Assembly (NCBI GenBank): GCA_900768725.1
Contig: CAAGDU010000051.1
Location: 1-20,762, forward strand
DNA: 20,762 bases
Reading direction: 5' to 3'
Source: Bacteroidales bacterium
GTDB taxonomy: Bacteria > Bacteroidota > Bacteroidia > Bacteroidales > Paludibacteraceae
The stretch's first letter is position 1, and every line of letters starts with the position of its first letter. This document shows, in pieces, positions 1 to 6,860 of this stretch. Below the pieces are notes generated by a model. That model made no database searches. It saw nothing but the letters and a program-made list of their open reading frames with translations, and had not been told where the DNA came from. The position numbers and the translations under genes were made by a program.

Positions 1-374
1 ACAACCGTTCGCAGTTAGTGCACAGCAGCCGCGGTAATCCCATTACTGTGGATTCCTACAACGCCAACCCCACCTCCATGCAGGCTGCTATCAATGCCTT
101 CACGGGCGATACGTATATCCTTGGCGCCATGCGCGAGTTGGGCGAGTACAGCCACTTGGAGCACCAGAACATCGTGAACATGCTGGCGGAGCGCAAAGCC
201 CCCACGGTGTTGCTCGTGGGCGAAGAGTATGCCGCTACCACCTCGCCGTATCCCGTCTTCCCCGATGCGGATGCTTTGTGCGTCTATCTGCAGGAGCACC
301 CTATCAGCGGTGCCACCATCCTGCTCAAAGGTTCCCGCAGCAACCAGATGGAGAAAGCCCTGCCGCTGTTGTAG
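1..374 (+). CDS. murF: MurF C-terminal part (UDP-MurNAc-tripeptide--D-Ala-D-Ala ligase), cut by window start
   Basis: Seen: an open frame from base 3 to the TAG at 372-374 gives about 123 residues with no start in the window. It contains VDSYNANPTSM, the conserved Asp/Asn-rich loop at the start of the MurF C-terminal domain, then a Rossmann-like stretch ending in ILLKGSRSNQMEKAL, the family's usual closing LKGSR motif. Known: MurF is the cytoplasmic ATP-dependent ligase that adds D-Ala-D-Ala to UDP-MurNAc-tripeptide, the last soluble step of the peptidoglycan precursor pathway. The N-terminal and central ATPase domains lie upstream of the window. Nothing downstream continues a mur cluster: a repeat and a bidirectional terminator follow, so murF is probably the last gene of its transcript. 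MurC/D/E share the fold, but the LKGSR ending favours MurF. Confidence 0.93.
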   Translation, partial: NRSQLVHSSRGNPITVDSYNANPTSMQAAINAFTGDTYILGAMRELGEYSHLEHQNIVNMLAERKAPTVLLVGEEYAATTSPYPVFPDADALCVYLQEHPISGATILLKGSRSNQMEKALPLL

Positions 375-408
375 GCAGTGAGAAACGGTGCGGACTATTT
401 AGTAATAT

Positions 409-569
409 CCTCCGTTAATGCCTGTTAATTATCCATTAATGCTTCATCTGCTTCTCCATTAAAGATCATATAAAGAATCATTAAAACAGAGTCTTTTAAT
501 GAACTTTTAATGGCTTTTAATGGAGGTGAAACATGAACAATTAATGACCTATTAACGGTGATTAACGGA
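409..569. repeat. CCGTTAAT-family interspersed palindrome, copy 1
   Basis: About 160 bp beginning CCTCCGTTAATG and ending ATTAACGGTGATTAACGG. The middle reads CTCCATTAAAG...CATATAAAGAA.CATTAAAA and then TTTTAATGAACTTTTAATGG, so the right half is roughly the reverse complement of the left. Copies 2 (11638-11858) and 3 (19073-19215) share the same order of blocks. It lies between murF and a terminator and carries no open frame. Confidence 0.85.
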
Positions 570-576
570 TATTATA

Positions 577-617
577 AAAGACGGCGACTGACGTTGGTCA
601 GCCGCCGTCTTTCGTTT
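577..617. terminator. Bidirectional intrinsic terminator between murF and the nitroreductase gene
   Basis: AAAGACGGCG (577-586) pairs perfectly with CGCCGTCTTT (603-612). An inner stem CTGAC/GTCAG closes on a GTTG loop. A T-rich run follows on the plus strand (after 610), and on the minus strand the hairpin is followed by CTTTTATAAT. It can therefore stop both murF (+) and the convergent nitroreductase gene (-). Confidence 0.85.
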
Positions 618-641
618 TTGATAGGGCTGGTGAAAGTATTA

Positions 642-1247
642 TTACCACCGGTTGTAGTGGATATTGTCCTCGGTGTATTTCTCTTTCACGGCAGGGGACT
701 CGGCGGGAATGCCTACGGGCACTACGCAGAGGGGGACGATATGCTCGGGCAGTTGGAGAATCGCTTGCAACTGCGCCACGCGGTCAGGGTCGGGATGGAT
801 ACCCGTCCATACGGCTCCTAAGCCCATGGCGTGGGCGGCGAGCAGCAGGTTCTCCGTGGCGGCCGACACGTCGTTAATCCAGAAATCGGGTCGGCTCTCC
901 AGCGCCTTGCTCAGGTCGCCACAGGGGACGATGGCGCAGGCGGGGCGGTTCAGGCAACGGGTGTTGGGCATCTCGCTGCCGATACGCTGCAGCAGGGTGG
1001 GGTCGGTTACTACGATGAACGCCCACGGCTGTCGGTTCATTGCCGACGGGGCTGCCATAGCACACCGCAGCAGGGTCTCTACCTGCGCCTGTGAGATGGT
1101 GTCGCCAGTGAAATAGCGCACCGACTTGCGCGTCAGGATGTTTTCGATAACGGCTTGTTCTTTCATTGTCGTGTCCTCCTTCTGAGGGTTTGTACAGCCC
1201 GCGAGCAACAGGCTCACTACGGCTGCCAATAGGGTTAATGGACGCAT
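642..1247 (-). CDS. Nitroreductase-family flavoprotein with a lipoprotein signal peptide
   Basis: The start at 1247 gives 201 residues and places MRPLTLLAAVVSLLLAGC at the N-terminus: positively charged, hydrophobic, then a LAGC lipobox. An in-frame extension to 1289 would put 14 polar residues ahead of the signal and is disfavoured. The mature part has the nitroreductase landmarks: RKSVRYF (FMN phosphate contact region), SAMNRQPWAFIVV, and a C-terminal ENLLLAAHAMGLGAVWTG followed by VVPVGIPAE. Known: the family uses FMN and NAD(P)H to reduce nitro compounds, quinones or related substrates, usually as a cytoplasmic dimer. Inferred: if the lipobox is used, this one is exported and anchored, which raises the question of how FMN and electrons reach it. 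An internal Met (MKEQAVIENIL) would give a standard cytoplasmic enzyme. Substrate unknown. No SD and no clear promoter box were seen. Confidence 0.85.
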   Translation of the reverse strand: MRPLTLLAAVVSLLLAGCTNPQKEDTTMKEQAVIENILTRKSVRYFTGDTISQAQVETLLRCAMAAPSAMNRQPWAFIVVTDPTLLQRIGSEMPNTRCLNRPACAIVPCGDLSKALESRPDFWINDVSAATENLLLAAHAMGLGAVWTGIHPDPDRVAQLQAILQLPEHIVPLCVVPVGIPAESPAVKEKYTEDNIHYNRW

Positions 1248-1893
1248 ATTTGTGGGTTTTTGTTTCTCACATACCCTACCAAAAACCATGCCAATTCATA
1301 GTTGGAAGGTAAGTGGATGAGCACGGCTTTTTGGGGCAGACGATAGTCACTTATTAAAGGGATGCCGTATTTTCGGCATCTGGTGCGAAATAAGACGGCA
1401 TTGTGCGATTTACGAGGGGTTTTTGTAGGTTTTGGGTTGATTTGGGGAAATTGGTATTCAGTAGGTTACAAAGAAAATGCTTGTGCCGTGCATTTTTTTT
1501 TGAAACGCCGAAAGAGGCGCCGAGTTGCCCCTACAAGGCGCCGAATAGGCACCCCCAAGAGGTACCGATTTCCGTTTGCTCCGTAAATGGTGGCTAATGG
1601 TTATTCATACCTCGTTAACATGAACTCGAAATAAGATACATATACATTGAAACAACGATGACTCTTTTATTTCAACAAAAATTTCCAAAAATTGTTCGGA
1701 ACTTGTCCCGACCTGTCGGGATATGTTTTCTTTAACATATAATTAACGTGTAATTAACCATTAATTCATTACCAAACTTGTCCCGACCTGTCGGGAAAAC
1801 CAATTTAGTCTTTGATTGCTGAGATTAGTTTATTATATCGAACTCACGTTATATTATTAACTATTTGCTATGCTCAAAAACCTAATCTTCAAA
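1248..1893. other. Gene-poor region of ~650 bp between the nitroreductase and BspA-like genes
   Basis: No credible gene. Contents: a hairpin GATGCCG/CGGCATC at 1361-1380; a degenerate patch at 1503-1568 where AGGCGCCGA occurs at 1515 and 1536 and AGGTACCGA at 1560; two copies of a 22-base direct repeat (1700-1796); and AT-rich TTAAC/GTTAAT sequence at 1730-1770 that loosely resembles the CCGTTAAT family. A weak inverted pair (TAACATGAACTCGA near 1617 and TCGAACTCACGTTA near 1841) could be worn element ends. No Bacteroidota promoter box was found in either direction. Confidence 0.6.
1700..1796. repeat. Two identical 22-bp units, each holding a TCCCGAC/GTCGGGA hairpin
   Basis: The unit starts AACTTGTCCCGAC and ends GTCGGGA, at 1700-1721 and again at 1775-1796 without a mismatch, 75 bp apart. 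Within each unit TCCCGAC (1706-1712, 1781-1787) and GTCGGGA form a perfect 7-bp inverted repeat around CT. A related TCCCGA...TCGGGA hairpin lies at 6491-6506. No open frame spans them. Confidence 0.85.
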
Positions 1894-1926
1894 ACACCCC
1901 CGCAGATGTTGGTTCTGCGGGGGTGT
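1889..1926 (-). terminator. Intrinsic terminator of the BspA-like gene
   Basis: ACACCCCCGCAGA (1894-1906) and TCTGCGGGGGTGT (1914-1926) form a perfect 13-bp GC-rich stem with a 7-base loop. Read on the minus strand it is followed by TTTTGAAG. It lies 31 bases beyond the stop codon at 1958. Confidence 0.92.
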
Positions 1927-1957
1927 CCTTTCTATGATAGTAGGTGGATTGGTTATA

Positions 1958-4261
1958 CTATAGCCGTTGCCCCATCATATCGTAGGTCTCGCCGTTGCGG
2001 ATGATGAGGACTTGTCCGTTGCGGAGGAGTTTCTCTATCTTGTTTTGATGGAAGTTTCCTATCGGAACTTTGGGATCGTCAATTCCCATCTCGGAATCAA
2101 GACACTCTATATACTTGAACAATCCCCATACCAAATCTAAGGTATACTCTTCTTTTGCCTCACAGGGAATATGGAGATGCACATTGTAGTTGGCAAACGA
2201 ACTCTCAACGGCAAACGGCGGATAGACTGGATAGCAGTAGATATGGTAAAGACGGTTGCAACCCAGGAAAGCGTTAGCGCCTATTGCCTCCACATGGGCA
2301 CCGATATGCAATTCTGCTAACTTAGGAGTATTTGCAAAGGCATATTCTCCTATTGAGGTAACGCTGCTGTCCACACGAACCGTCATAATACTATCGCGGA
2401 AGAGTGTCCACGGCATGGTGCTTTCGGTGTAGTTGTACATCGCGCCCGTACCTGTGATTTTGATTTCTTGGTTGCTATATGCCCAATAGAGATCATCGCC
2501 ACACTTGCCGGAGTAGTCCATCTCGAACTCCGCAACGAAAGTAGTATCTTGGGTTAAAGTGAATGTACGCGGATTGTCGGTGTTGCCGTCTGTCCATTGG
2601 GTGAAATGCCAACCTACATTAGGTAGCACATTTAGCGTAACCTCGTCTAAATACTCTGCCTCTTGCTTACCCGATATAGTGCCTTGCACTGCGTTGCATG
2701 TAGTGGTAATGGTGTATTGGTTTTTCTCAAACAGTGCCACTAAATTTGTATTTTTTGTTAGCGAGATGGTGCGTGGGTTGTCGGTGTTGCCATCGCCCCA
2801 TTGGGTAAAGTGGTAACCATAGTTGGCGATGGCAGATAATTGTATTTCAGTAAGATAATCCGCAACAGTATCCCCCTGTACAGTACCTCGCTCTGCATAG
2901 TTAGCCATTGTAGTAAGAGAGTATTGGTTAGGCGCAAACTCCGCGGTGAGAGTTGTATCTTGGGTAAGTTTGATAGTGCGCGGGTTATCCGCATTGCCAT
3001 CGCTCCATTGTTTGAAATGATAACCATAGTTGGCCGTGGCAGAGATGATAGCCATGCTATCACAATCCACATCTTGGTCTATCTGAGCAGTACCATATTC
3101 TGCGTCTAATGTAACTAATTTTATTTTAAGTATGCCTTCGAAAGAAGTGAAATCGCTCCACGGGGATACATTTTTGTAATTCTCTATATTTTGCACTACT
3201 AATGTCTTTTCGCTTGGAGTATGGTAGAAAACATCATTTCCACACGAAGGAGGAGTACAACTTAAAGATGTTACTGAGGAGAGTGCGGAACAATAAGCGA
3301 ACGCACCATATCCAATATGGATTACAGAGTTGGGGAGGGTGATGGAGGTGATGGAGGAGCAACCATAGAACGCACGGCCTCCAATGCTCTTTACGGAATT
3401 GGGGATGGTGATGGAGGTGAGGGATGAGCAATAACTGAACGCTTCGTCTTTAATGCTTGTTACGGAGTTGGGAATGGTGATGGAGGTGAGGGAGGAGCAA
3501 TTGTAAAATGTATAGTCTTCAATGGTGGTTACGGACTTGGGGATGGTGATGGAGATGAGGGATGAGCACTCATGGAACGCTGCTTCTCCAATGCTCGTTA
3601 CGGAGGTGGGGAGGCTTACGGAGTTGAGGGAGGTGCAACTATAGAACGCTGCTTCTCTAATGTTTGTTACGGATTTGGGGATGGTGAGGGAGGTGAGAGC
3701 GGAGCAATAAGCGAACGCAGCGTATCCAATGCTAGTTACAGAGTTGGGGATTGAGATTGATGCGAGGAAGGAGCAATCCAAGAACGCATAGTCTCCAATG
3801 ATGGTTATAGAGTTGGGGATGGTGGTGGATTGACAACCTGCAATAAGGGTATTGGTAGCCGTCTCAATAATAGCATTGCACTGCTCGCGGGAATCATACA
3901 CAGAGTTTCCACTTTCCACTACCATTGAAGTGAGGGCGGAACAACCGCTGAACGCCCCCGATCCTATGCTGGTTACTGAGTTAGGAAGGATAAGGGAGGT
4001 GAGGGAGGAGCAACCATAGAATGCCTCATCTCCAATGCTTGTTACGGAGTAGGTGGTGCCGTTGTAGGTTACGCTTTCGGGGATAGTGGCGGTAGTTAGA
4101 CCTTGGTAGTTGGATTCACTACCCCACTCCTGATAGGTAACTTCCACGGTATTTTCACTCGTGATGTTGTAGTAGAGGTCGCCGGATTGGAAGTCGTAGG
4201 CGTGGGTGGCGATGGTGGTCAGGAGGAGCACCAAAAGCAGGAGGAAGGATTTGTGTTTCAT
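1958..4261 (-). CDS. Secreted BspA-like leucine-rich-repeat protein with InlB-type repeats and a sorting-like tail
   Basis: 767 residues. An N-terminal signal peptide (hydrophobic FLLLLVLLLTTIATHA, cleavage expected before YDFQSG) precedes about ten 23-residue LRR_5 units at residues ~60-360, pattern VTSIGxxAFxxCSSLTSIxIPNS. Three divergent InlB B-type repeats follow at ~381-579, each with GYHFxQWxDGNxDNPRT. A second short BspA block, with CGDDLYWAY, ITGTGAMYNY and two more LRR units, occupies ~580-690. The end, RNGQVLIIRNGETYDMMGQ, resembles the shortened type IX sorting tails common on Bacteroidales secreted proteins. Known: BspA-like proteins are surface adhesins or host-interaction proteins. 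Inferred: cell-surface binding; ligand unknown. The gene stands alone, with its own promoter at 4517-4548, a ~250-base structured leader and a strong terminator. Near-identical repeats invite copy-number change by recombination. Confidence 0.9.
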   Translation of the reverse strand: MKHKSFLLLLVLLLTTIATHAYDFQSGDLYYNITSENTVEVTYQEWGSESNYQGLTTATIPESVTYNGTTYSVTSIGDEAFYGCSSLTSLILPNSVTSIGSGAFSGCSALTSMVVESGNSVYDSREQCNAIIETATNTLIAGCQSTTIPNSITIIGDYAFLDCSFLASISIPNSVTSIGYAAFAYCSALTSLTIPKSVTNIREAAFYSCTSLNSVSLPTSVTSIGEAAFHECSSLISITIPKSVTTIEDYTFYNCSSLTSITIPNSVTSIKDEAFSYCSSLTSITIPNSVKSIGGRAFYGCSSITSITLPNSVIHIGYGAFAYCSALSSVTSLSCTPPSCGNDVFYHTPSEKTLVVQNIENYKNVSPWSDFTSFEGILKIKLVTLDAEYGTAQIDQDVDCDSMAIISATANYGYHFKQWSDGNADNPRTIKLTQDTTLTAEFAPNQYSLTTMANYAERGTVQGDTVADYLTEIQLSAIANYGYHFTQWGDGNTDNPRTISLTKNTNLVALFEKNQYTITTTCNAVQGTISGKQEAEYLDEVTLNVLPNVGWHFTQWTDGNTDNPRTFTLTQDTTFVAEFEMDYSGKCGDDLYWAYSNQEIKITGTGAMYNYTESTMPWTLFRDSIMTVRVDSSVTSIGEYAFANTPKLAELHIGAHVEAIGANAFLGCNRLYHIYCYPVYPPFAVESSFANYNVHLHIPCEAKEEYTLDLVWGLFKYIECLDSEMGIDDPKVPIGNFHQNKIEKLLRNGQVLIIRNGETYDMMGQRL
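3290..4060 (-). repeat. 69-bp tandem repeats encoding the LRR_5 array
   Basis: On the plus strand the motif GTTACGGAGTTGGGGATGG and variants recur about every 69 bases, matching 23-codon LRR units. Several units are nearly identical at DNA level (for example around 3395, 3465 and 3535), while units near 3840-3950 are interrupted by a non-repeat loop (VVESGNSVYDS and following). This is protein repetition, not a CRISPR array. Confidence 0.85.
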
Positions 4262-4333
4262 AATCGCATATGATTTAGTGAATAAATAGTGCTTGAGAAT
4301 GAAAAAAAGCGTGAACTTTCGTATTGCTTCATC

Positions 4334-4459
4334 TGATTTTCTGAGGTTCTGGACTACCTAAATTGCTCAAATGTATGCACAAAAGCCCACGCCTCGCGGC
4401 GTGAGCGCATAGGCTGTGCTTGAGCAATTTTCTAAAAGTGTCCAGTTTTCAGAAAATCA
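4334..4459. repeat. 126-bp nested palindrome in the leader of the BspA-like gene
   Basis: Arms pair from outside in: TGATTTTCTGA (4334-4344) with TCAGAAAATCA (4449-4459); CTGGAC (4349-4354) with GTCCAG (4440-4445); AAATTGCTCAA (4360-4370) with TTGAGCAATTT (4420-4430); GCACA (4377-4381) with TGTGC (4415-4419); CACGCC (4388-4393) with GGCGTG (4398-4403) around a TCGC loop. It lies between the promoter at 4517-4548 and the start at 4261, so it should be transcribed. It could be a transposase-less mobile element (MITE-like) or a structured leader RNA. No target-site duplication is evident. Confidence 0.85.
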
Positions 4460-4516
4460 AGTTCGGCTTATAACGCTACTAAATAAATATGTACTCCCCA
4501 TGTATCAACTGCGGTG

Positions 4517-4548
4517 CAAAGATACTGCTTTTCTTTGAATTGTGCAAA
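4517..4548 (-). promoter_or_regulatory. Bacteroidota promoter of the BspA-like gene
   Basis: On the minus strand TTTG (4545-4548), exactly 20 bases, then TATCTTTG (4517-4524). This matches the Bacteroidota -33/-7 consensus. The spacer ends in AAAAGCAG directly before the -7 box, as in the ssb promoter. Predicted transcripts begin near 4512 and carry a ~250-base leader containing the 126-bp palindrome. Confidence 0.8.
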
Positions 4549-4905
4549 TAAAATTTGCTTTTTTGTGATTTTTGGATATGAGGAGAGGGGGAATGGTTGT
4601 TTTTATTTCTGCCTTGCTCTTGACTTGTATTTTTAGTAGGCGGGGACGGAGCACTGATACTCACCGGTAATCACCTATAAGGCAGTATGCAAGCATGTGC
4701 ATGCAAGCACCTGCGGATTAGGTACATGATTCGGTTGAGGCTCGTTATAGTCTCGTAATAGATTCGTTCAGATACCGACCAGATACCGAGCAGAAACCGA
4801 GCAGATACCGACTGATTTGGCTGGAGAAAGGCTGGGGAATGAATGAACTAAAAAGGAAAGCAAGATAATAATCTTATTGCAATTTTCGTTCGTTCGGGGA
4901 ATGAC
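4549..4905. other. Intergenic region between folC and the BspA promoter
   Basis: No gene seen. It holds AGTAGGCGGGGACGGAG at 4635-4651, a partial match to the AGCAGGCGGGGACGCC palindrome inside folC (5613-5628). It also holds a 14-base-spaced direct repeat ATGCAAGCA at 4687 and 4701, and the 11-base-period array at 4730-4817. A folC terminator is not obvious. Confidence 0.6.
4730..4817. repeat. Eight-unit direct repeat with an 11-base period
   Basis: Consecutive 11-mers keep YCG at positions 2-4: TTCGGTTGAGG (4730), CTCGTTATAGT (4741), CTCGTAATAGA (4752), TTCGTTCAGAT (4763), ACCGACCAGAT (4774), ACCGAGCAGAA (4785), ACCGAGCAGAT (4796), ACCGACTGATT (4807). The period is close to one helical turn, so the CG steps face one side of the DNA. 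A shorter relative lies at 11021-11053. Confidence 0.75.
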
Positions 4906-6450
4906 TTAGGTAGTTTTTGTGGAGGAGAGTAGGGGAGATTGGAGGGCGGCGCCTATTACGTAGTTGCTGCCGCCGATGAAGATAAGGTCGTCGGGCGAGG
5001 TGTCGGCAAAGGCTGCGGAGAGGGCAGCGGAGATGGTGGGGAAAGAGCGGTTGGATGAAGGATAAAGGATGAAGGATGAAGGATTTATTACCTTCGTCTC
5101 TGAAGTTTCAGAGTTGACACTATTTAGTCTTTCATCCTTTATCCTTAATCCTTCATCCTCGAACATCTTTAGCAGTTCCTCGGCGGGGAAGGCGCGGTGG
5201 TTGTTGGGTTGGGTGAAGTAGTAGATGGCATCGCGGGGCAGGAGACGCACCACCTCGCTGATGTCCTTATCGGCTACCATGCCGAAGATGATGCGCGTGT
5301 TGCGGTAGTGCGGCATCAACTGATGCAACTGCTCCGCTACGTACTTGATGCCATGTGCGTTATGCCCCGTGTCGCAGATGGTGAGCGGGTGCTCGCGCAC
5401 AGTCTCCCAACGCCCGCGGAGACCCGTCAGGGTGCAGACTTGGGAGAAAGCGGTTTTTAGGGATGAAGGATGAAGGACGCAGGATGAAGGACTTATTACC
5501 TTCGTCTCGGAGTTGCCCCGCCCCCTTGCCCCCTCCCCGCAAGCAGGGCGGGGGAGTTCAGAGTCGGAACTATTTAGTCTTTTATCCTTAATTCTTAATC
5601 CTTCATCCTTTAAGCAGGCGGGGACGCCTGCGTACCCGGACAATGCGCTAAGGGCTACGTAGGCGGTTTGGATGTTCTTCTCTTGGTAGATGCCGTGGAG
5701 TTGGCAGTCGGGGATGTCGCGTTGGCGCTTGCGGCGCAGGTAGCCGCATTGGTCGGCGAACCAGATACGGCAGTCGGTGGTCTCCAAACCCTCGCCCAAG
5801 ATACCACACTCCTTCGCTTTGGCGAGGAAGACGGGCATGGTCTCGGGATGGGTCTCGCCGATAACGCAGGGCACGCCCGGCTTGATGATCCCCGCCTTCT
5901 CGTAGGCGATTTTCGCTAATGTGTCGCCCAAGAACTCCGTATGGTCGAAGCCGATGTTCGTGATGACCGACAGGATGGGCGTGATGATGTTCGTGGAGTC
6001 GAGCCTGCCGCCCAAGCCGCATTCCACCACCGCGATGTCCACCTGCGCTTGGGCGAAGTACCAGAACGCGAGAGCCATCGTGGTCTCGAAGAAAGAGGGT
6101 CTGACCTCCTCGAGGAACGCGCGGTGGTCCTCCACAAAGCGCACCACCTCCTCTTTGGGAATCATCGCGCCGTTGATGCGGATACGCTCGCGGTAGTCCA
6201 CGAGGTGGGGGCTGGTGTAGAGCCCCACGCGATAGCCCGCGCATTGCAGGCTCGCCGCGATGAGGTGGGAGGTGCTGCCCTTGCCGTTGGTGCCCGCGAT
6301 ATGCACGGAGGCAAACCGCTCATGCGGGTTGCCCAAGTGCGCCATCAGACGGCGCGTGTTCTCCAGCCCGGGTTTGTAGGCGCTGCTGCCCACGATATGA
6401 AACGCCGGCTGTGAGGCGTAGAGGTATTGGAGGGTTTGTTCGTATGACAT
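4906..6450 (-). CDS. folC: FolC, folylpolyglutamate/dihydrofolate synthase, carrying two in-frame repeat insertions
   Basis: 514 residues from the ATG at 6450. Mur-ligase-type landmarks are intact: HIAGTNGKGSTSH (P-loop, residues 50-62), LYTSPHLVDYRERIRING, VECGLGGRLDSTN, ITNIGFDHTEFLGDT, YEKAGIIK, CTLTGLRGRWE, CDTGHNAHG, IIFGMVADKD and the closing FIGGSNYVIGAAL. Known: the enzyme adds glutamate to dihydropteroate and/or extends folate polyglutamate tails in the cytoplasm, using ATP. It is longer than the roughly 415-440 residues usual for the family. The excess matches two inserts encoded by repeat DNA: residues ~273-332, just before the inter-domain segment, and ~431-468 in the C-terminal domain. 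Without them about 416 residues remain. Both are in frame with no stop and sit between conserved blocks, so function is probably kept. The gene is co-oriented with dnaE upstream. No own promoter was seen, so read-through from dnaE is likely. Confidence 0.93.
   Translation of the reverse strand: MSYEQTLQYLYASQPAFHIVGSSAYKPGLENTRRLMAHLGNPHERFASVHIAGTNGKGSTSHLIAASLQCAGYRVGLYTSPHLVDYRERIRINGAMIPKEEVVRFVEDHRAFLEEVRPSFFETTMALAFWYFAQAQVDIAVVECGLGGRLDSTNIITPILSVITNIGFDHTEFLGDTLAKIAYEKAGIIKPGVPCVIGETHPETMPVFLAKAKECGILGEGLETTDCRIWFADQCGYLRRKRQRDIPDCQLHGIYQEKNIQTAYVALSALSGYAGVPACLKDEGLRIKDKRLNSSDSELPRPACGEGARGRGNSETKVISPSSCVLHPSSLKTAFSQVCTLTGLRGRWETVREHPLTICDTGHNAHGIKYVAEQLHQLMPHYRNTRIIFGMVADKDISEVVRLLPRDAIYYFTQPNNHRAFPAEELLKMFEDEGLRIKDERLNSVNSETSETKVINPSSFILYPSSNRSFPTISAALSAAFADTSPDDLIFIGGSNYVIGAALQSPLLSSTKTT
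5053..5158. repeat. Heptamer-armed palindrome inserted in folC, copy B (short form)
   Basis: Left arm: five 7-mers from 5053 (GGATGAA, GGATAAA, GGATGAA, GGATGAA, GGATTTA). Right arm: TTCATCC (5131), TTTATCC (5138), TTAATCC (5145), TTCATCC (5152). The arms are inverted relative to one another. The core reads TTACCTTCGTC, then a palindrome CTCTGAA/TTCAGAG, then ACTATTTAGTC. In folC frame it encodes DEGLRIKDERLNS...SETKVINPSSFILYPSS, 38 residues. Confidence 0.88.
5457..5634. repeat. Heptamer-armed palindrome inserted in folC, copy A (long, composite form)
   Basis: Left arm from 5461: GGATGAA twice, GGACGCA, GGATGAA, GGACTTA. Right arm from 5581: TTTATCC, TTAATTC, TTAATCC, TTCATCC, TTTAAGC. The core matches copy B (TTACCTTCGTCTC ... 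CAGAGT ... ACTATTTAGTC) but is split by a GC-rich hairpin, CCCCGCCC/GGGCGGGG with inner TTGC/GCAA (~5517-5555). A further palindrome GCAGGCG/CGCCTGC (5614-5631) is appended. In folC frame it encodes DEGLRIKDKRLNS...SETKVISPSSCVLHPSS. Confidence 0.87.
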
Positions 6451-6860
6451 AATGTTGATGTTTTGACCACTTCGCTATCCGATGCTTGCATCCCGATTTA
6501 TCGGGAACGCTTCGTTGACAGAGTGATTTACAACGGACTATACTAAACTAACAAGTCTTTCACCCTTTATCTTCCATCCTAATAGACGAAAGTATTTTTC
6601 ACTCCCCCGCCTCTCCTGAAAGGAGGGGAGGGGGTAGGGGGCGGGAAGGTACGCTCGGCATCAAGCCGGCTAATGAAAATACGCTATCACTTAACTTACC
6701 TTGTCGCGGCTGAATGCCGAGTCCTCCTCCCGCCCCCTTACCCCCTCCCCCCTCTATGAGGGAGGCGGGGGAGCTGAAATTAGTTTCGGCTCTAAACTTC
6801 ATAGAGAAATTAATAGGTCTTTCATCCTTCATCCCAAGAAAGTCCTTCATCCTGTGTCCT
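6451..6860. other. Repeat-filled gap between dnaE and folC
   Basis: No gene. A TCCCGA/TCGGGA hairpin lies at 6491-6506. From 6559 almost all the sequence belongs to heptamer arrays and GC-rich inverted repeats. Because dnaE and folC point the same way with no terminator or promoter box visible here, the gap looks like repeat growth inside a former operon junction. Confidence 0.7.
6491..6506. repeat. Short TCCCGA...TCGGGA hairpin
   Basis: TCCCGA (6491-6496), TTTA, TCGGGA (6501-6506). Same outer bases as the twin 22-mers at 1700-1796 but with a different loop; a probable small palindrome of the same class. It is 41 bp upstream of the folC start codon. Confidence 0.6.

Noticed and set aside
558..1116. 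Plus-strand frames at 558-821 and 664-1116
   Set aside because: They are antisense to the nitroreductase gene or run through the terminator, and have no conserved features.
1362..1586. A 74-codon plus-strand frame rich in Arg/Lys
   Set aside because: No promoter box or homology, and it consists partly of degenerate AGGCGCCGA repeats; an overlapping frame (1403-1597) is equally open.
3290..4060. Possible CRISPR-like array
   Set aside because: The 69-bp repeats keep reading frame, spacers are not unique, and they encode LRR_5 units.
4479..4664. A 61-codon minus-strand frame
   Set aside because: It spans the BspA promoter; its composition is low-complexity Ser/Pro/Lys with no relatives recognised.
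6599..6850. An 83-codon minus-strand frame
   Set aside because: It lies wholly in the heptamer/GC-palindrome repeat and its peptide echoes the repeat-encoded folC inserts.
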